Below, piece by piece: positions 9,219-19,840 of a stretch of 64,000 nt of DNA. The translations under genes were made by a program, and so were the position numbers. Under the pieces are notes generated by a model, which did no database searches, was not told the origin of the DNA, and saw nothing but the letters and a program-made list of their open reading frames with translations. This stretch comes from Voacanga thouarsii. Its lineage: Eukaryota; Streptophyta; Magnoliopsida; Gentianales; Apocynaceae. Each line of letters starts with the position of its first letter. Position 1 is the stretch's first letter. The stretch spans positions 2,414,796 to 2,478,795 of the forward strand of contig JANUWF010001213.1 of the NCBI GenBank assembly GCA_026120185.1, read 5' to 3'.

Positions 9219-11645
9219 TCAAAATACAGATCGTCTCTCTTTTAAATCACGAAAGTCATCTATAAGTGAATCTATACTAAAATTTTCTACAATTTCTTTT
9301 TCAATATATACTAACAAACAATCTAATAGAAAATCATCTTCCATCTTGCTTCGAAGTTTGGTCTTTACTATATTCATAGTTGAAAAAGATCGCTCTGTGG
9401 TAGCTGTAGAAACTGGAAGAGTAAGAATAAGGGTTACCACGCGATACAAAAGTGGATAAATTTCAAACTTCCTTGACTTGACCATCCATTGACATAATTC
9501 AGATATAGTAGACAACTTTTCGAAATCAAGAATTTGTATCACATGATGAAAATGCTCAAATTGCAATCTTAATTGTATCATCTCACATTCATTGAAGTCT
9601 CTAGGATAGAACTTTTCAACTAACTTGCAAATATCATCAATTCTAAATGATTTGCGCATCTCCCTTGGATCTAAAGCTGAACAACAAATTAGCAATTCTA
9701 CGGTATGATCATTGAATTTGCTATTCAACTCTTGCAATTGAGTGTCAATAACAGCATTAAAAATATCAATTCTGCAGTGATGCTCAACTGTAATTGTTTC
9801 TTCTTGATGACGGGCTCTTCCTCTTCGTGCAATATAAGGTGCATCTAAATTTGGAATAGGAATATTAACCATCTCACAAAAGGATTTTGTCTTCAAGATT
9901 AATTCATCCCATCCTTCATCTCTTAATTTTTGAATGAGAAACTTAGTGGATGAAACAAGATGGATTGCATTTAAAATGTCTTGAGATTGAGACTGTAAGG
10001 CTTGGCAAAGAAAATTAGAGATAACTAAGATTGTTCGCATGAGATGCATTATGAAAACAAATTCAAATGAAGTCAATGCCTCGTAAGCTGCATCTGCATC
10101 TCCACGCTGAGCTGATATAACCCCATCCTCGATGATATTAAGTAAAACTTCACAAGTTGCACTGAACATTTTCATCAAACTAACAATAGATTTCAAATGA
10201 GAACTCCAATGTGTATCTCCTGCCCTCTGTAAACTACCAACTTGATTAAGTCCTTTACCACTCTCAAGCTCATTATTAGTAGGTAAATAGACAATATTTG
10301 AAGCATGAGCAGCTTTTAGTTGATCATTACGCTTACATGAAGCACCAACAATATTAATTATACTGCTCAATTTGCCAAAAAAGTGATGAATAGGAATAAC
10401 TTCTTTTGATGCGGCAACTAAAACTAACTGTAGACGATGTGCCAAACAATGAACATAGTAAGCATAAGGGCATTCATCTAAAATCAAAGCTTGTAGCCCA
10501 TTTCATTCCCCTCGCATGTTACTTACCCCATCATAACCTTGTCCTCGAATATTTTGAACATCAAGACTGTGATGAGAGAGGATAGAAATAATTGCATCTT
10601 TTAATGTCAACGCAGCAGTATCCTTTACATGAACAAGCCTAAAAAAAAGCTCTTGTACACAGCCATTTTTGTCAACAAATCTTAAAACAATAGCCATTTG
10701 CTCCTTTTTAGATTCATCTCGAGCTTCATCAACAACTATACAAAATTTTGCATCACCAATTTCTTCACGAATAGCATTCTTCACTTTTAGTCCCATGACT
10801 TGTAAAATTTCCTTTTGCACTCTATGTGATGTATACAAGGCATTTTGAGGAGCATTACTCAAAACTTATGCTACTTTATTATTATAAGATGATATAAAAC
10901 TCAACAATTCAAGAAAGTTCCCTATGTTTTTTGATGATTTCGTCTCATCATGACCTCTAAAAGCACATCCTTGAAATGTAAGCCATTTAATAACATCAAT
11001 GGAAGCTTTCAAACGAAGTCGATTTTCTTCCTTTTGCTTGGAAGTAAATTTCATAAAATTTTTTTCAATATGCCCATCTTGATTCATAAGATCATCACAT
11101 GCTTTCACAGCCTTTCTATGAGGAGAATTTGGACTTTTTCCTACGCGTGCCAAAAGTGCACAATTTTCACCATCATTCACCTTCTTCCATGAACGAAAAC
11201 CATTAACAGTGAATGAATCTGATCCAAAACGTCCATCTTCTTTATAGAATAGATAACAAGGAAGACAAAATGCAGCATCTTTACTAGGAGAATATTCTAA
11301 CCATGAAGGAAATGACTTAAACCATGAGGCTTGAAAGCTATGAGAATGTTTTCCTCCTGATTTTGGATAATTAGATTGCAAACACTGATATGGGCCTGCC
11401 TTAATATAAGCTCTACGAACTTCATCACGACTATCAACAGGATATTCACATATTTGCAATCGCAACCCTGGATCACGTTCTAAAGAATTGATATCAAATC
11501 CTACTTGAACTACTCGTGGAGTTTTTACAAGAGGACTTTCAGAATTTGAAGGATCAAGATCAATGGAATGTGACTTTTCACTAGATTTTGAAGTTTCAAC
11601 ATTTTTTCTTTTGAAGAATGCATCAATCGTACGTGTTCTTTTCAT
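9219..11645 (-). pseudogene. hAT transposase (TTF-type zinc finger / DUF4371 / hAT dimerisation), two in-frame stops
   Basis: A single frame of about 808 codons starts at MKRTRTIDAFFKRK and ends at 9219. Residues about 85-175 match the TTF-type zinc finger (PSWLEYSPSKDAAFCLPCYLF). A DUF4371 RNase H-like region follows, with CIVVDEARDESKKEQMAIV holding an acidic catalytic-type Asp and GQGYDGVSNM in the middle. The C-terminus has the hAT dimerisation block (LILTLPVSTATTERSFSTM). Only two stops break it, at 10866-10868 (TAA after NNKVA) and at 10503-10505 (TGA between MRGE and NGLQA, normally Trp). Relatives are the plant ZMYM1-like hAT transposases. It cuts and pastes hAT DNA through the terminal repeats. 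As read here it is inactive. Confidence 0.93.
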
Positions 11646-12705
11646 CTACGATTTTAAAAAAAATACAATCTTTTAATGCATAATTTAGATATAATTAGTT
11701 AAAATGTCTATATAAATCTAAATATTAATGTAAAAAAACAAACAAACAAACACACATTTATAGATGCAAAAAATTGATAATAATACAAAAAAAAGCATGT
11801 ACACATATATATAGACCACCACCCAGGTCTAATGGGAGCCACCACCTAGGCTCACTGGGAGCCACCACCCAGGCTCACTAGAATACATATCTAGAATATA
11901 TATATTTATTTAAATATATCAAAATAAATCTCGTAACAGCATGATCCAAGTCTCACGTCAATATCAATTTTGCTTCCCATATAACATAGACAGTTATTAA
12001 GATAATAAAAATTCTAAATCCTCCATTTTTCTCAAAAATTCATCATTCATGATAAACATATTTTATATCACCCCGCCCAAGTATTGCAAAATTCTGAAAT
12101 CTGAATCGTAGTAAATTCATTAATGTTAAGACAAAAAAAAAAAACAGATAAATGAATGTCCAAATTAATATAGAATTAGACCAAAAAAATAATATTTTGA
12201 GATGTACATTCTTATTTCTCAAAGACTCAAACCATAACTTACCTTTATATGTAGACTGCAGTGCACAATGGGGATTGGGGACCGAGACAAGCGAACTGGC
12301 GAAACTCTTGAAAATGCAGTACAGCAGTAGTGTGGAGAAACTCGTCTTCTGGCTATGGATGGCGGTACCGCACTCAGTAGTGTGGCTGGAGCCTGGAATA
12401 TTGGGGACCAAGAACTAAGTGAAGTGCAAACAGTTGGAATTTTGTTTGGAATGTGGGTGGGGACCATGGGATTCGGAAATTGGAGTGACACCCCTGAGAA
12501 CGAAAGTGAAAGGGACAAGGGGGATTTGTGAAAGAAAAGAAGGGATCAGATGTTGTGGTTTGTGTGTATAGATATATTAAATTGGGTTGGGATATGTGGG
12601 TTGGGCTTAATATATTCTTGGGGGGCCATTTGTTTGGATTATATACATATCTAATATTTTAAAAAATTCTTGGCCCCCCCAAGCCATTAGGTAGGTCCGC
12701 CACTG
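11646..12705 (-). other. hAT 5' noncoding region
   Basis: Upstream of the transposase start and inside the right terminal repeat. It contains a 23-bp minisatellite (11814-11883) and a less AT-rich stretch at about 12220-12520. The latter has open frames on both strands without similarity that I recognise; it may be a 5' untranslated exon and promoter. Confidence 0.5.
11814..11883. repeat. Three copies of a 23-24 bp minisatellite in the hAT element
   Basis: Units start at 11814, 11838 and 11861 and share CCACCACCCAGGCTCAC with few differences. It lies just upstream of the transposase start, where hAT elements often have subterminal repeats, but three adjacent copies are a local duplication. 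Confidence 0.85.
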
Positions 12706-12946
12706 CTTCTAGTTCTTTTTACTTCCATCCTAATGAAAACCCATCACTTGTTCTTGTTCTTGTTCAGCCATTTTTATCTGGACACAACTATCACTCTTGG
12801 AGCCGATATATTGACGACAGTATTATTGTTCCTAAAAAGGGTGACAAGCAATATGCACTTTGGGGAGCAATGCAAAAACATGGTCCTCTCTCTTGAATTT
12901 TTAATTCTTTAACACCATCGGTTACTCAAAATGTACTGTGGTTGAA
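12706..12946 (+). pseudogene. Copia gag, piece 2 (between hAT and gypsy A)
   Basis: Continues piece 1 in the same frame: HPNENPSLVLVLVQPFLSGH, then NYHSWSRYID, the Retrotran_gag_3 signature (usually LNG.NY.SWSR.M). Further right, in another frame, it reads SLTPSVTQNVLWLN, the middle of gag. It ends at the TTGAA duplication of gypsy element A and resumes at 35028. Two frame changes and a stop make it a pseudogene. Confidence 0.8.
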
Positions 12947-14507
12947 TGTTGGGTGTGTATTCATGCACTGTGCATCCACTATACATGTGTAAACAGATAA
13001 GTCCAAACTCAATCAAGTTATAAAAATAAAATATCAATTTACTCAAATATACACACATAATTGGACAAGTATACCTATTATGTAGTATAGAATTTTGTTT
13101 GTAAGTATCAAAGATTTTCAGGAACTGGGTCAATTACCCATACTTCCACTTGAATTCTATTGTCCAATAAATCAAAATAAGGATTAAGCTAATTAAATAA
13201 CTACACAAGAGTACCACACAAAGATATTAACCCAATTTACAAGGTAGAGCAAAAAAGATCACAAGGCACGATTTCAACATGAAAAGGAGATTAGCCATGT
13301 AGTTGAAAGAGAATTCCGCAACAATTACTTATATAAGAACATCATTTGGTCAATTGAATTCAAATTCAAGCATTGACAAGACTTCCAAAATAGAGTAAAA
13401 CCTACTCTTTCTCAAGTAGTGAATTTACTACCCTAGGATCCAACCTATGGATATCTTTATCTTACAAATTAAACCTAAGAATGTATAATAATAGAGGAAA
13501 TCTCAATAAGCCAAAAAGCCCTAGAACCCCTATTTCTAGGTGATCCCAAACTTCATCCACTACAAAGTTCTCAATTCCCTAAATCCTTTCTCAAGTTCAT
13601 CAAGGGATAAACAAATATATTGGATTAACATCAATAGAAACTTATCTCATACATCCTTTCTCAAGTTCAATACAAGAGAATTACCTAAATCAATTAAAAC
13701 CAATCAATCAAACCCATAATAGATTATTCAAAATAGAAATCAATTAACCAAACAATTATCCAATACAAGAGTAAAATGGGGTAAAACCCTTTAATTACAA
13801 TTCAATTCTAGTCAAATCAACATCCACAAAGTCAAATCACAAAGGGAAAAAGAAGAAAACTCATGGACAAGGTTCTTCCTTAACTTTGCAATTCTTTTTG
13901 TGGAGCTCTTTCTCTCTTCAAATCGTATCTTGATATTCTCTTCTCTTCTCTTCCTTGTGCTTCCAAGGGGTTTTCTGATGAAATTTGTAGGTGGCTCTCC
14001 CTGTGTGTTGCTAATAAGAAGTATTTATAATTTTTCCACTGAAAAGCCCTAAATGCACTGAACAGAGCACAATTTGCGATGTTGCAGGGTGCTGTGGAAC
14101 TTAAAACGACATCGTGGCATTTATTATCACCATGTGTTGGATCACAACACGGCGGCGTGAAGGTCACAGGGCACGGCACCGTGGAGCACCTGAGGTTCAG
14201 CATCTTTTGAATTCTGATAACGCACGGCGACGTGTATCTAACACACATAGAACCGTAAGTGCTCAGAAGATCAATCTCTAAATTTCAACTGATGCATGGC
14301 GGCGTGTATATCATTGTTGACGGTGCCGTGCATCCCAGGTATAGCTATTTTTTCAGTGTTTTCTCCTTGAATTTTATTCTAACATCAATTCTTTTGATCT
14401 ACATCAAATAAGAAGAAAATGGGAAAGATAAGTAGCAATCTAAAATAAAAATTAAAGAATTTAAGCTTAAATGTCATGTAAAGTATGTATGAAATAATCA
14501 AATATCA
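12947..14507 (-). repeat. Gypsy A 3' LTR (1561 bp)
   Basis: Plus-strand left end TGTTGGGTGTG directly after TTGAA; the right end AATATCA abuts the polypurine tract. It aligns end to end with 33416-35027 with many substitutions and several indels, so the element is old. At 14105-14330 it carries a run of decayed CACGGCGCCGTG palindromes. Confidence 0.93.
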
Positions 14508-14548
14508 CTCCTCCACACTTAAATTTTGCTTGTCCTCAAGTAAATTCT
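14508..14548 (-). other. Gypsy A polypurine tract region
   Basis: On the minus strand: TTGAGGACAAGCAAAATTTA then AGTGTGGAGGAG, directly before the 3' LTR. This GAGGACAAGC...AAGTGTGG(G)GGAG wording is typical of the end of the internal region in plant Athila/Tat-like and related non-autonomous elements. Confidence 0.8.
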
Positions 14549-15443
14549 TACAATCAAAACATTTCAAGCAAAAACATGTATATCAAGAATGGATCTTTGG
14601 CAATAATGACTGTTATGGAAAAAATATTCAAACTCTCTTCAAATGAAAATTCAGTTCAAAGTCATTTAATCAGGTTAAACTCGTGCAAACCTGTGTATTT
14701 AGATAGATAAAACCAAGGCATCGAAGTTAAATTAAACAAGTTTATATTGATTCAATTCAATTTCATCCTATCTCTTGTTTCTAGAATATGACTCCAGTGA
14801 TTTGTATAAGTTAGGAATAAGGGCTACTTAAGTTCTTTGACTTCCAAAAGCTACTACAACCTGAATAGTAAATAGAAGATTGGTCCATATGCTTGTTTTT
14901 GCATGGTAAATGTAATTGTCTAATAGAGATGCAATAAAAATCTTTCAACTTTTACATTACCTTCATTAGGTTAAAGTAATGCAAATACTTAGTAAAGATA
15001 TAATGAATTATTTTTTAATAATTTCATTATTTTGCTCTAATAGCTCTTTTTCTTTTCCCAATCTATATTTACTTAAACCCAAAATTAGGATTAGTTAGAA
15101 GATCATAAAATATAAATTAGCCAAAATTCCTTACTTATGCTTCATCACAAGTTTCTCATCAATCTCCAAGAAACATAATGTCACAAAAATTACTAAAAAC
15201 TAGACAAGGTTAAGCCAAATTCTCAAGATTTGGTATATATCACACTAATTATACATATTTACCAAAGAAAATCTTGTCAAAACAATTTTGATCCAAATTC
15301 ACATATCAAAAGACAAAGAATAGTGGTTCCAAAAAAGTCAAAATATGCCCAAAACTCAGAATGTTTTTAAAAAAATTTAGCTCAATTTACTCTAATTTCC
15401 AAAGTTGTTAAAAAATTCTTGTAAGGATAATACTCAATTTTCT

Positions 15444-15487
15444 CTCCCCCACACTTAAAATGGACAATGTCCTCATTGGCTAAAGGA
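15444..15487 (-). other. Second, internal polypurine-like motif in gypsy A
   Basis: On the minus strand CCAATGAGGACATTGTCC is followed by ATTTTAAGTGTGGGGGAG, a better-preserved purine motif than the one at the LTR border, about 940 bp upstream of it. The same arrangement occurs in element C. Confidence 0.75.
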
Positions 15488-15739
15488 GTATGCAATGTGT
15501 ATACAATGAGACTAAAATAAAACAAAGAAAATGAAATAGAGTAATACTCCCTAAGGAATTTGCAGCTCAATGTAATTCAACAAGAAGAGAACAAAGGCTT
15601 GTCCATAAAAATCATAAGAGTTATCTACAATTATCAAAATTAAATAAGTACTAAAATTAAGAGAAAATAAGTAAAGTGAAGAGAAGTAAAATACAGAACA
15701 AACTACTGAAAGCAGTAAATGAAGACCCTATCCTATCCT

Positions 15740-17173
15740 TAAAGATAAAGAAACATCAGAAATATCAATAGTTGCCTTTGCTACCACTGGGACCTCTACT
15801 ACTTTGAGGCCAGTGTGAAGGATGTTCTAGCTCATCAGACCCCATACGACCATAGCTCTTCAGCCTATCCCACATAATATGGAAGAATCCATTTGGAGTA
15901 GATTACTGGATTTTGAGAGAATCAATTTCTGAAGCCACATTTCGGATCTCATTCCGGATCATCTTGAGCTGCTCCTCATACCCATAGCCATCTAACCTTG
16001 GTGCTCAAGAAATCTCATTATCTGACCCATCAGTTGGTGCTGCTAAGCTATCATCTGTCCTTGCTCTACTACTACAGTTTAAAGAGAAAGTACACTATTG
16101 GTCAAGGTGACAAAGTGAGTACGAATCTCAGCCTGAAACTCAACAGTAGCTAAATGATGTCTAATGTTAGGCCTCTGAGCCTAGGATGACTCAGCTCTAT
16201 CAGTCTCGGTAAATGGGGGCTGTAACTATGGTGGAGGAGGATATCATCTCTGTCCCTGACCCATCATCTCTCTAAACTGACTAGGAGTTAGCTATGTCTT
16301 GTTGTCCTCATCGTAACTATATCTACAGTTGACTAATGTCCTATCAGTCACAATCTCAGTAGCCCCAGTTGTAACAATCATCTCACTATCTGTGGGAAAA
16401 CGAAAATACTGGAGGCTCTTGGTGATGATTAGAGGAAAAGAAAATGCCTTAGCTAGATGGGTAGAGAAGACTACATCGTGCATGTAGGAAATGATAAGGG
16501 AGGCTAAAGAGATAGTCTCTGTTCGAATAAGCTTACAAAGCACATAAATATCTATTAGTCTACCCTCATTGAGTCCACTTTCTTTTGGAGCAACATTGAA
16601 GCCCAAGAGGCATACCAAAATTCTGTACTGTGCAGGTAAGTTTGTCACATGTAATATCTCAGTTGTGCTAGTAGTCCTATATGTCAAATGTAATGATGAC
16701 CTAGACTTATCTAATTTCTACTTGGAATTAGATACCACCTTCTTGCTATAGGTATTGATGTCCACCCATACCCCCTCGTCTCTTAAGCTCAATATGGAAG
16801 CTAAAAGCTCTCTAGTCAGGCTAATCCTCACTCTCTTGACTGTTGTATCAATGTTCCTCAAGTTGATTTGCTTTTTGGCTTCCATGTTAACATAGAACTC
16901 CTTGATCAAGGTACGGTAATAGGTACCCTTCAGTCCTAAGATTGGTCCCTAACCAACCTGTCTAAACAAATGAGAGACTTTAAGGTCATGGTCTATCATT
17001 GGGTCTAGAGTCTTCTCAACAATAATCGTTCTTCCCTCTCTCTTCTCAAACCACTCTCTACATTCCTCATTCACAAATTTAGAAGCATTAGAGGGTTGAG
17101 GCTGAGATGAGGAGGTGCCTTCAACTCTCTTTCTCTTTGAAGGCAGCTTATTGGCAGTGTATTTGGGTGCCAT
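15740..17173 (-). pseudogene. Extra ORF of gypsy A: putative plant transposon protein (Transposase_32-like)
   Basis: From MAPKYTANKLPSKRKR at 17173 the sequence stays in one frame for more than 400 codons, broken only by stop codons. The N-terminus is basic, like a nuclear-localisation stretch. The core has IKEFYVNMEAKK and VRISLTRELLASIL, which match the EFYANL...V.F....IN.LL pattern of the PF20167 family found as an extra ORF in plant gypsy and SIRE elements. Its function is unknown. The first stop (at about 16950) is TAG in the place of Trp after RQVG, a single C-to-T change on the opposite strand. It lies 3' of gag and 5' of the internal polypurine motif. Confidence 0.75.
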
Positions 17174-18909
17174 AGGGATAATGTAAGTGAAAGGGGAGAA
17201 GATGAAAAAGGTAGATTGGAATGAAAGTAAAAGTAAAGAAAGAGAAAATAAAGGAATAGAGTAAAAAGGTTAGAAAAAGAAATTAAAGGTAAAGGAAAGG
17301 AATTGGAAGAAAAGAGACAAAGGAACACTTAAAGAGAAGGAAATGAATGATGTAGTGCCAAAACTCCACTCCAATTCTTGAAACTCAATTCAAGTACACC
17401 AATCACTTAATTAATTTAACCAACAAAATTTCACAATACCGTCAACTCAACATCAACTATATGAATATCATTCATCTTGTTTCAACACTAAATCTACCAC
17501 ACCAATTAACCAATATCAATCCACTAATTCAAAATAATCACTTCACCACGACATTCAATATATTTATCTTAACAAACAATCCAAAGCACCCCAATCAGCT
17601 CAACAAATTTCAAATTACACCAGCACCATCTAATTTCAGCAATAAATAGTTCACAAACTAAAAAAAAGCTCAAATCTCTTACATAATCAATCAAATGACA
17701 ATAATCAATTCAGTTCAAATGTAGTTCAACTTTCCAATCAAAGTGGCAGACACATTAGTTAATACTAATCAAGAGGAAGATGCCCACTGACAAAAATCAC
17801 CCAAATGCAGGCTCAACACAGTTCGAATGTACCCCGAACAACCACTATCTATACTAAATACAAAATCTAATCCTTAGCATTTAAATCAATGGAAGTCAGC
17901 ATCTTAACACAATCCAAATTCATTGGATATATTCAGATTCAGCTCAACATCGTACAATACCAATCACCTTAATCCACCTACAATTTCAACCACTGTATAT
18001 TTTAACACAGTAATACAATTAATAATATAAGATTCCTCTAACAATGCTTCTCAATCATCAACTAAAATTTCAGTTTAGATGTCACCATAATATAGCTCGG
18101 TAGTTGCCCTAATTGTAGAATTGAAGATGTCGGTTGCACCAAGATAAACACTGCAGTAGTTTTTGAATCCAAAGAGGGATGAAATTTCACAAGTGTTGGT
18201 GATTTAATGGAAGAATTAAGTGATGGGCAGTGGAGATTAATGCATGACGAGATGAATGTGAAGAATAATAGTGTAGCCGCCGTTGAAGGGTTTTGAAAGA
18301 AATGGGGGGAAATAAAAGAAGAAATGATTTTTTTTTTCTGGGATTCGATGATACATGATGCCATGACTAATGATCTACACGTCGCCGTTGATCTTCTGAT
18401 GTTTGAAACTTGAAATTAAAATGATGTCGTTAGATTTATTCATATATGCACGGTGCCATGTAGAATGACTACCACGATGCCATGTATAATCTTATGCTCT
18501 GAGGAATATTTAGTGAAACAACATCATTTCCATTCTAGCAGGATGCACGACACCATTATACGTGACTTGCATGAGGCTGGGTATTCTCTGAATTTTCTAA
18601 AAATTTGAAGTGCACGGTGCCATGGAGTATGAACTCCACCTCGCCGTGTACTTTTAGAAAATGCAGAAACACACTTTTTATTTTATTTTATAGTGAAAAT
18701 AAACGTAATAACATAAGTAAGGTAAGGAAAGACAATTAAAATGGAACTATATATAATCACAAGACTAACAAAAATTAGCAAAACAAGGTTATGCTACAAC
18801 TAAACAAGGCAAAACTTATCTTATAAAGACTTATTAGCCCTAGGATTACTGAAAACAATACACAAAAAGCTGAACATTTATTCAAGTGTAAAGGACAGTA
18901 GAGAAAAGA
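17174..18909. other. Gypsy A spacer between gag and extra ORF; no pol seen
   Basis: About 1.7 kb where Athila/Tat elements would have pol. It is AT-rich with CAAT-rich low-complexity sequence (17340-17720) and a cluster of decayed CACGGCGCCGTG-like palindromes at 18365-18650. No RT or integrase motif was found on either strand. Confidence 0.6.
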
Positions 18910-19840
18910 ATCAAGGCTTTCGACATTCATCAACTCTTTAGCAAGCATATTTGTAAGTTGTCCAATTTAATTTTCAAGGTTGTGAATTAAAACTTCTTGG
19001 TTTCTCATGGATACCTCAACGAATTTAGAAACGAATGTCAGTGGAAGTTACCAATTTAGCCACTAAGTTTTCCAAAGATAGTCTTAGTTGTGCTTGTGGA
19101 GGTGGTGGAGCATATGATGCACATAATGGTAGAGGGGCTTGGGGTCTTAGATTGTAATTGACTTGAACTCCTTGAGGCCTTCCTTGGTTTTGTCCTTGAT
19201 TAGTTCAAGAAAAGTTTGGATGATTTCTCCGAGTGGGATTGTAAGTATTACCCAAAGAAGTGTTCTCTTACCTTCCAATTCCCATGTAATCCACAAATTC
19301 AACATCTTATTCACTCCCCGCTCCCATTCCTTTACATTCATGATTAGGTTGTCCTCCCCCACAAAAGGCACACATCATAATTTGTTTAGCAGAATTAACA
19401 TTCATCTTGTCCACTTTTCTAGTAAGTGCTTCCAACTTGACTTCCAAAGATGTTGTGGTATCCATATTATACATTTCTTGACTTTTAGCCCTTGATCTTT
19501 GCATTCCCCAAGAATTGCTATTCAATGAGATATGTTTCATTAAATCAAAAAGTTCTTTCGGGGTTTTAGATGAAGCAGTTTCTCTTGAAGAAGCATAAAC
19601 CATTTGCTTCGAAGAAAAATTAAGCCTATTATAAAATGCCAATATTTGCAGCCTAAGATCAAAACCATGTTGAGGACATTTCCTGATCAACTCTTTAAAT
19701 CTCTCCTAAGCATCATAAATTGTCTCCCCTTCTAATTGACAAAATGAGAATATATCATTCCTTAACTTAGCAACTCTAGCAAGGGGAAAATACTTAGCAA
19801 GAAATATTTTAGCCAATTGTTCCCAAGTAATAATGGAACC
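18910..19840 (-). pseudogene. Gypsy A gag, C-terminal piece (Athila/Tat type)
   Basis: Directly left of the SIRE insertion the minus strand reads SIITWEQLAKIFLAKYF, then ERFKELIRKCPQHGFD and ILAFYNRLNFSSKQMV, the retrotrans_gag core. A zinc knuckle follows (CAFCGGGQPNHEC, about 19370-19330), then GNTYNPTRRNHPNFS and NQGQNQGRPQGVQVNY, typical of the Athila-like gag tail. It ends near RVDEC at 18920. A few stop codons are present. Gag forms the virus-like particle that packages the element RNA. Confidence 0.88.

Larger units (their letters stand above)
9081..12705 (-). mobile_element. hAT DNA transposon, 3.6 kb, 8-bp target duplication
   Basis: The left end is CAGGGGCGGA and the right end, reverse-complemented, is CAGTGGCGGA, the classic hAT terminal inverted repeat. 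The exact 8-bp duplication CTTCTAGT flanks it at 9073-9080 and 12706-12713, matching hAT target-site length. The element carries a transposase on the minus strand (11645-9219) and about 1 kb of noncoding sequence on the transposase 5' side. It sits inside a copia gag that reads through once the element is removed, which confirms both ends. Confidence 0.95.

Noticed and set aside
12219..12518. 99-codon minus-strand frame with a leader-like N-terminus
   Set aside because: It sits in the hAT 5' region, has no similarity I can name and overlaps open frames in other phases and on the other strand; it is better explained as untranslated exon or promoter sequence.
13880..14248. Open frame of 122 codons on the minus strand in the gypsy A 3' LTR (and its partner at 34338-34610)
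   Set aside because: It lies wholly inside the LTR, is not conserved in frame between the two LTR copies and shows no domain; a chance frame.
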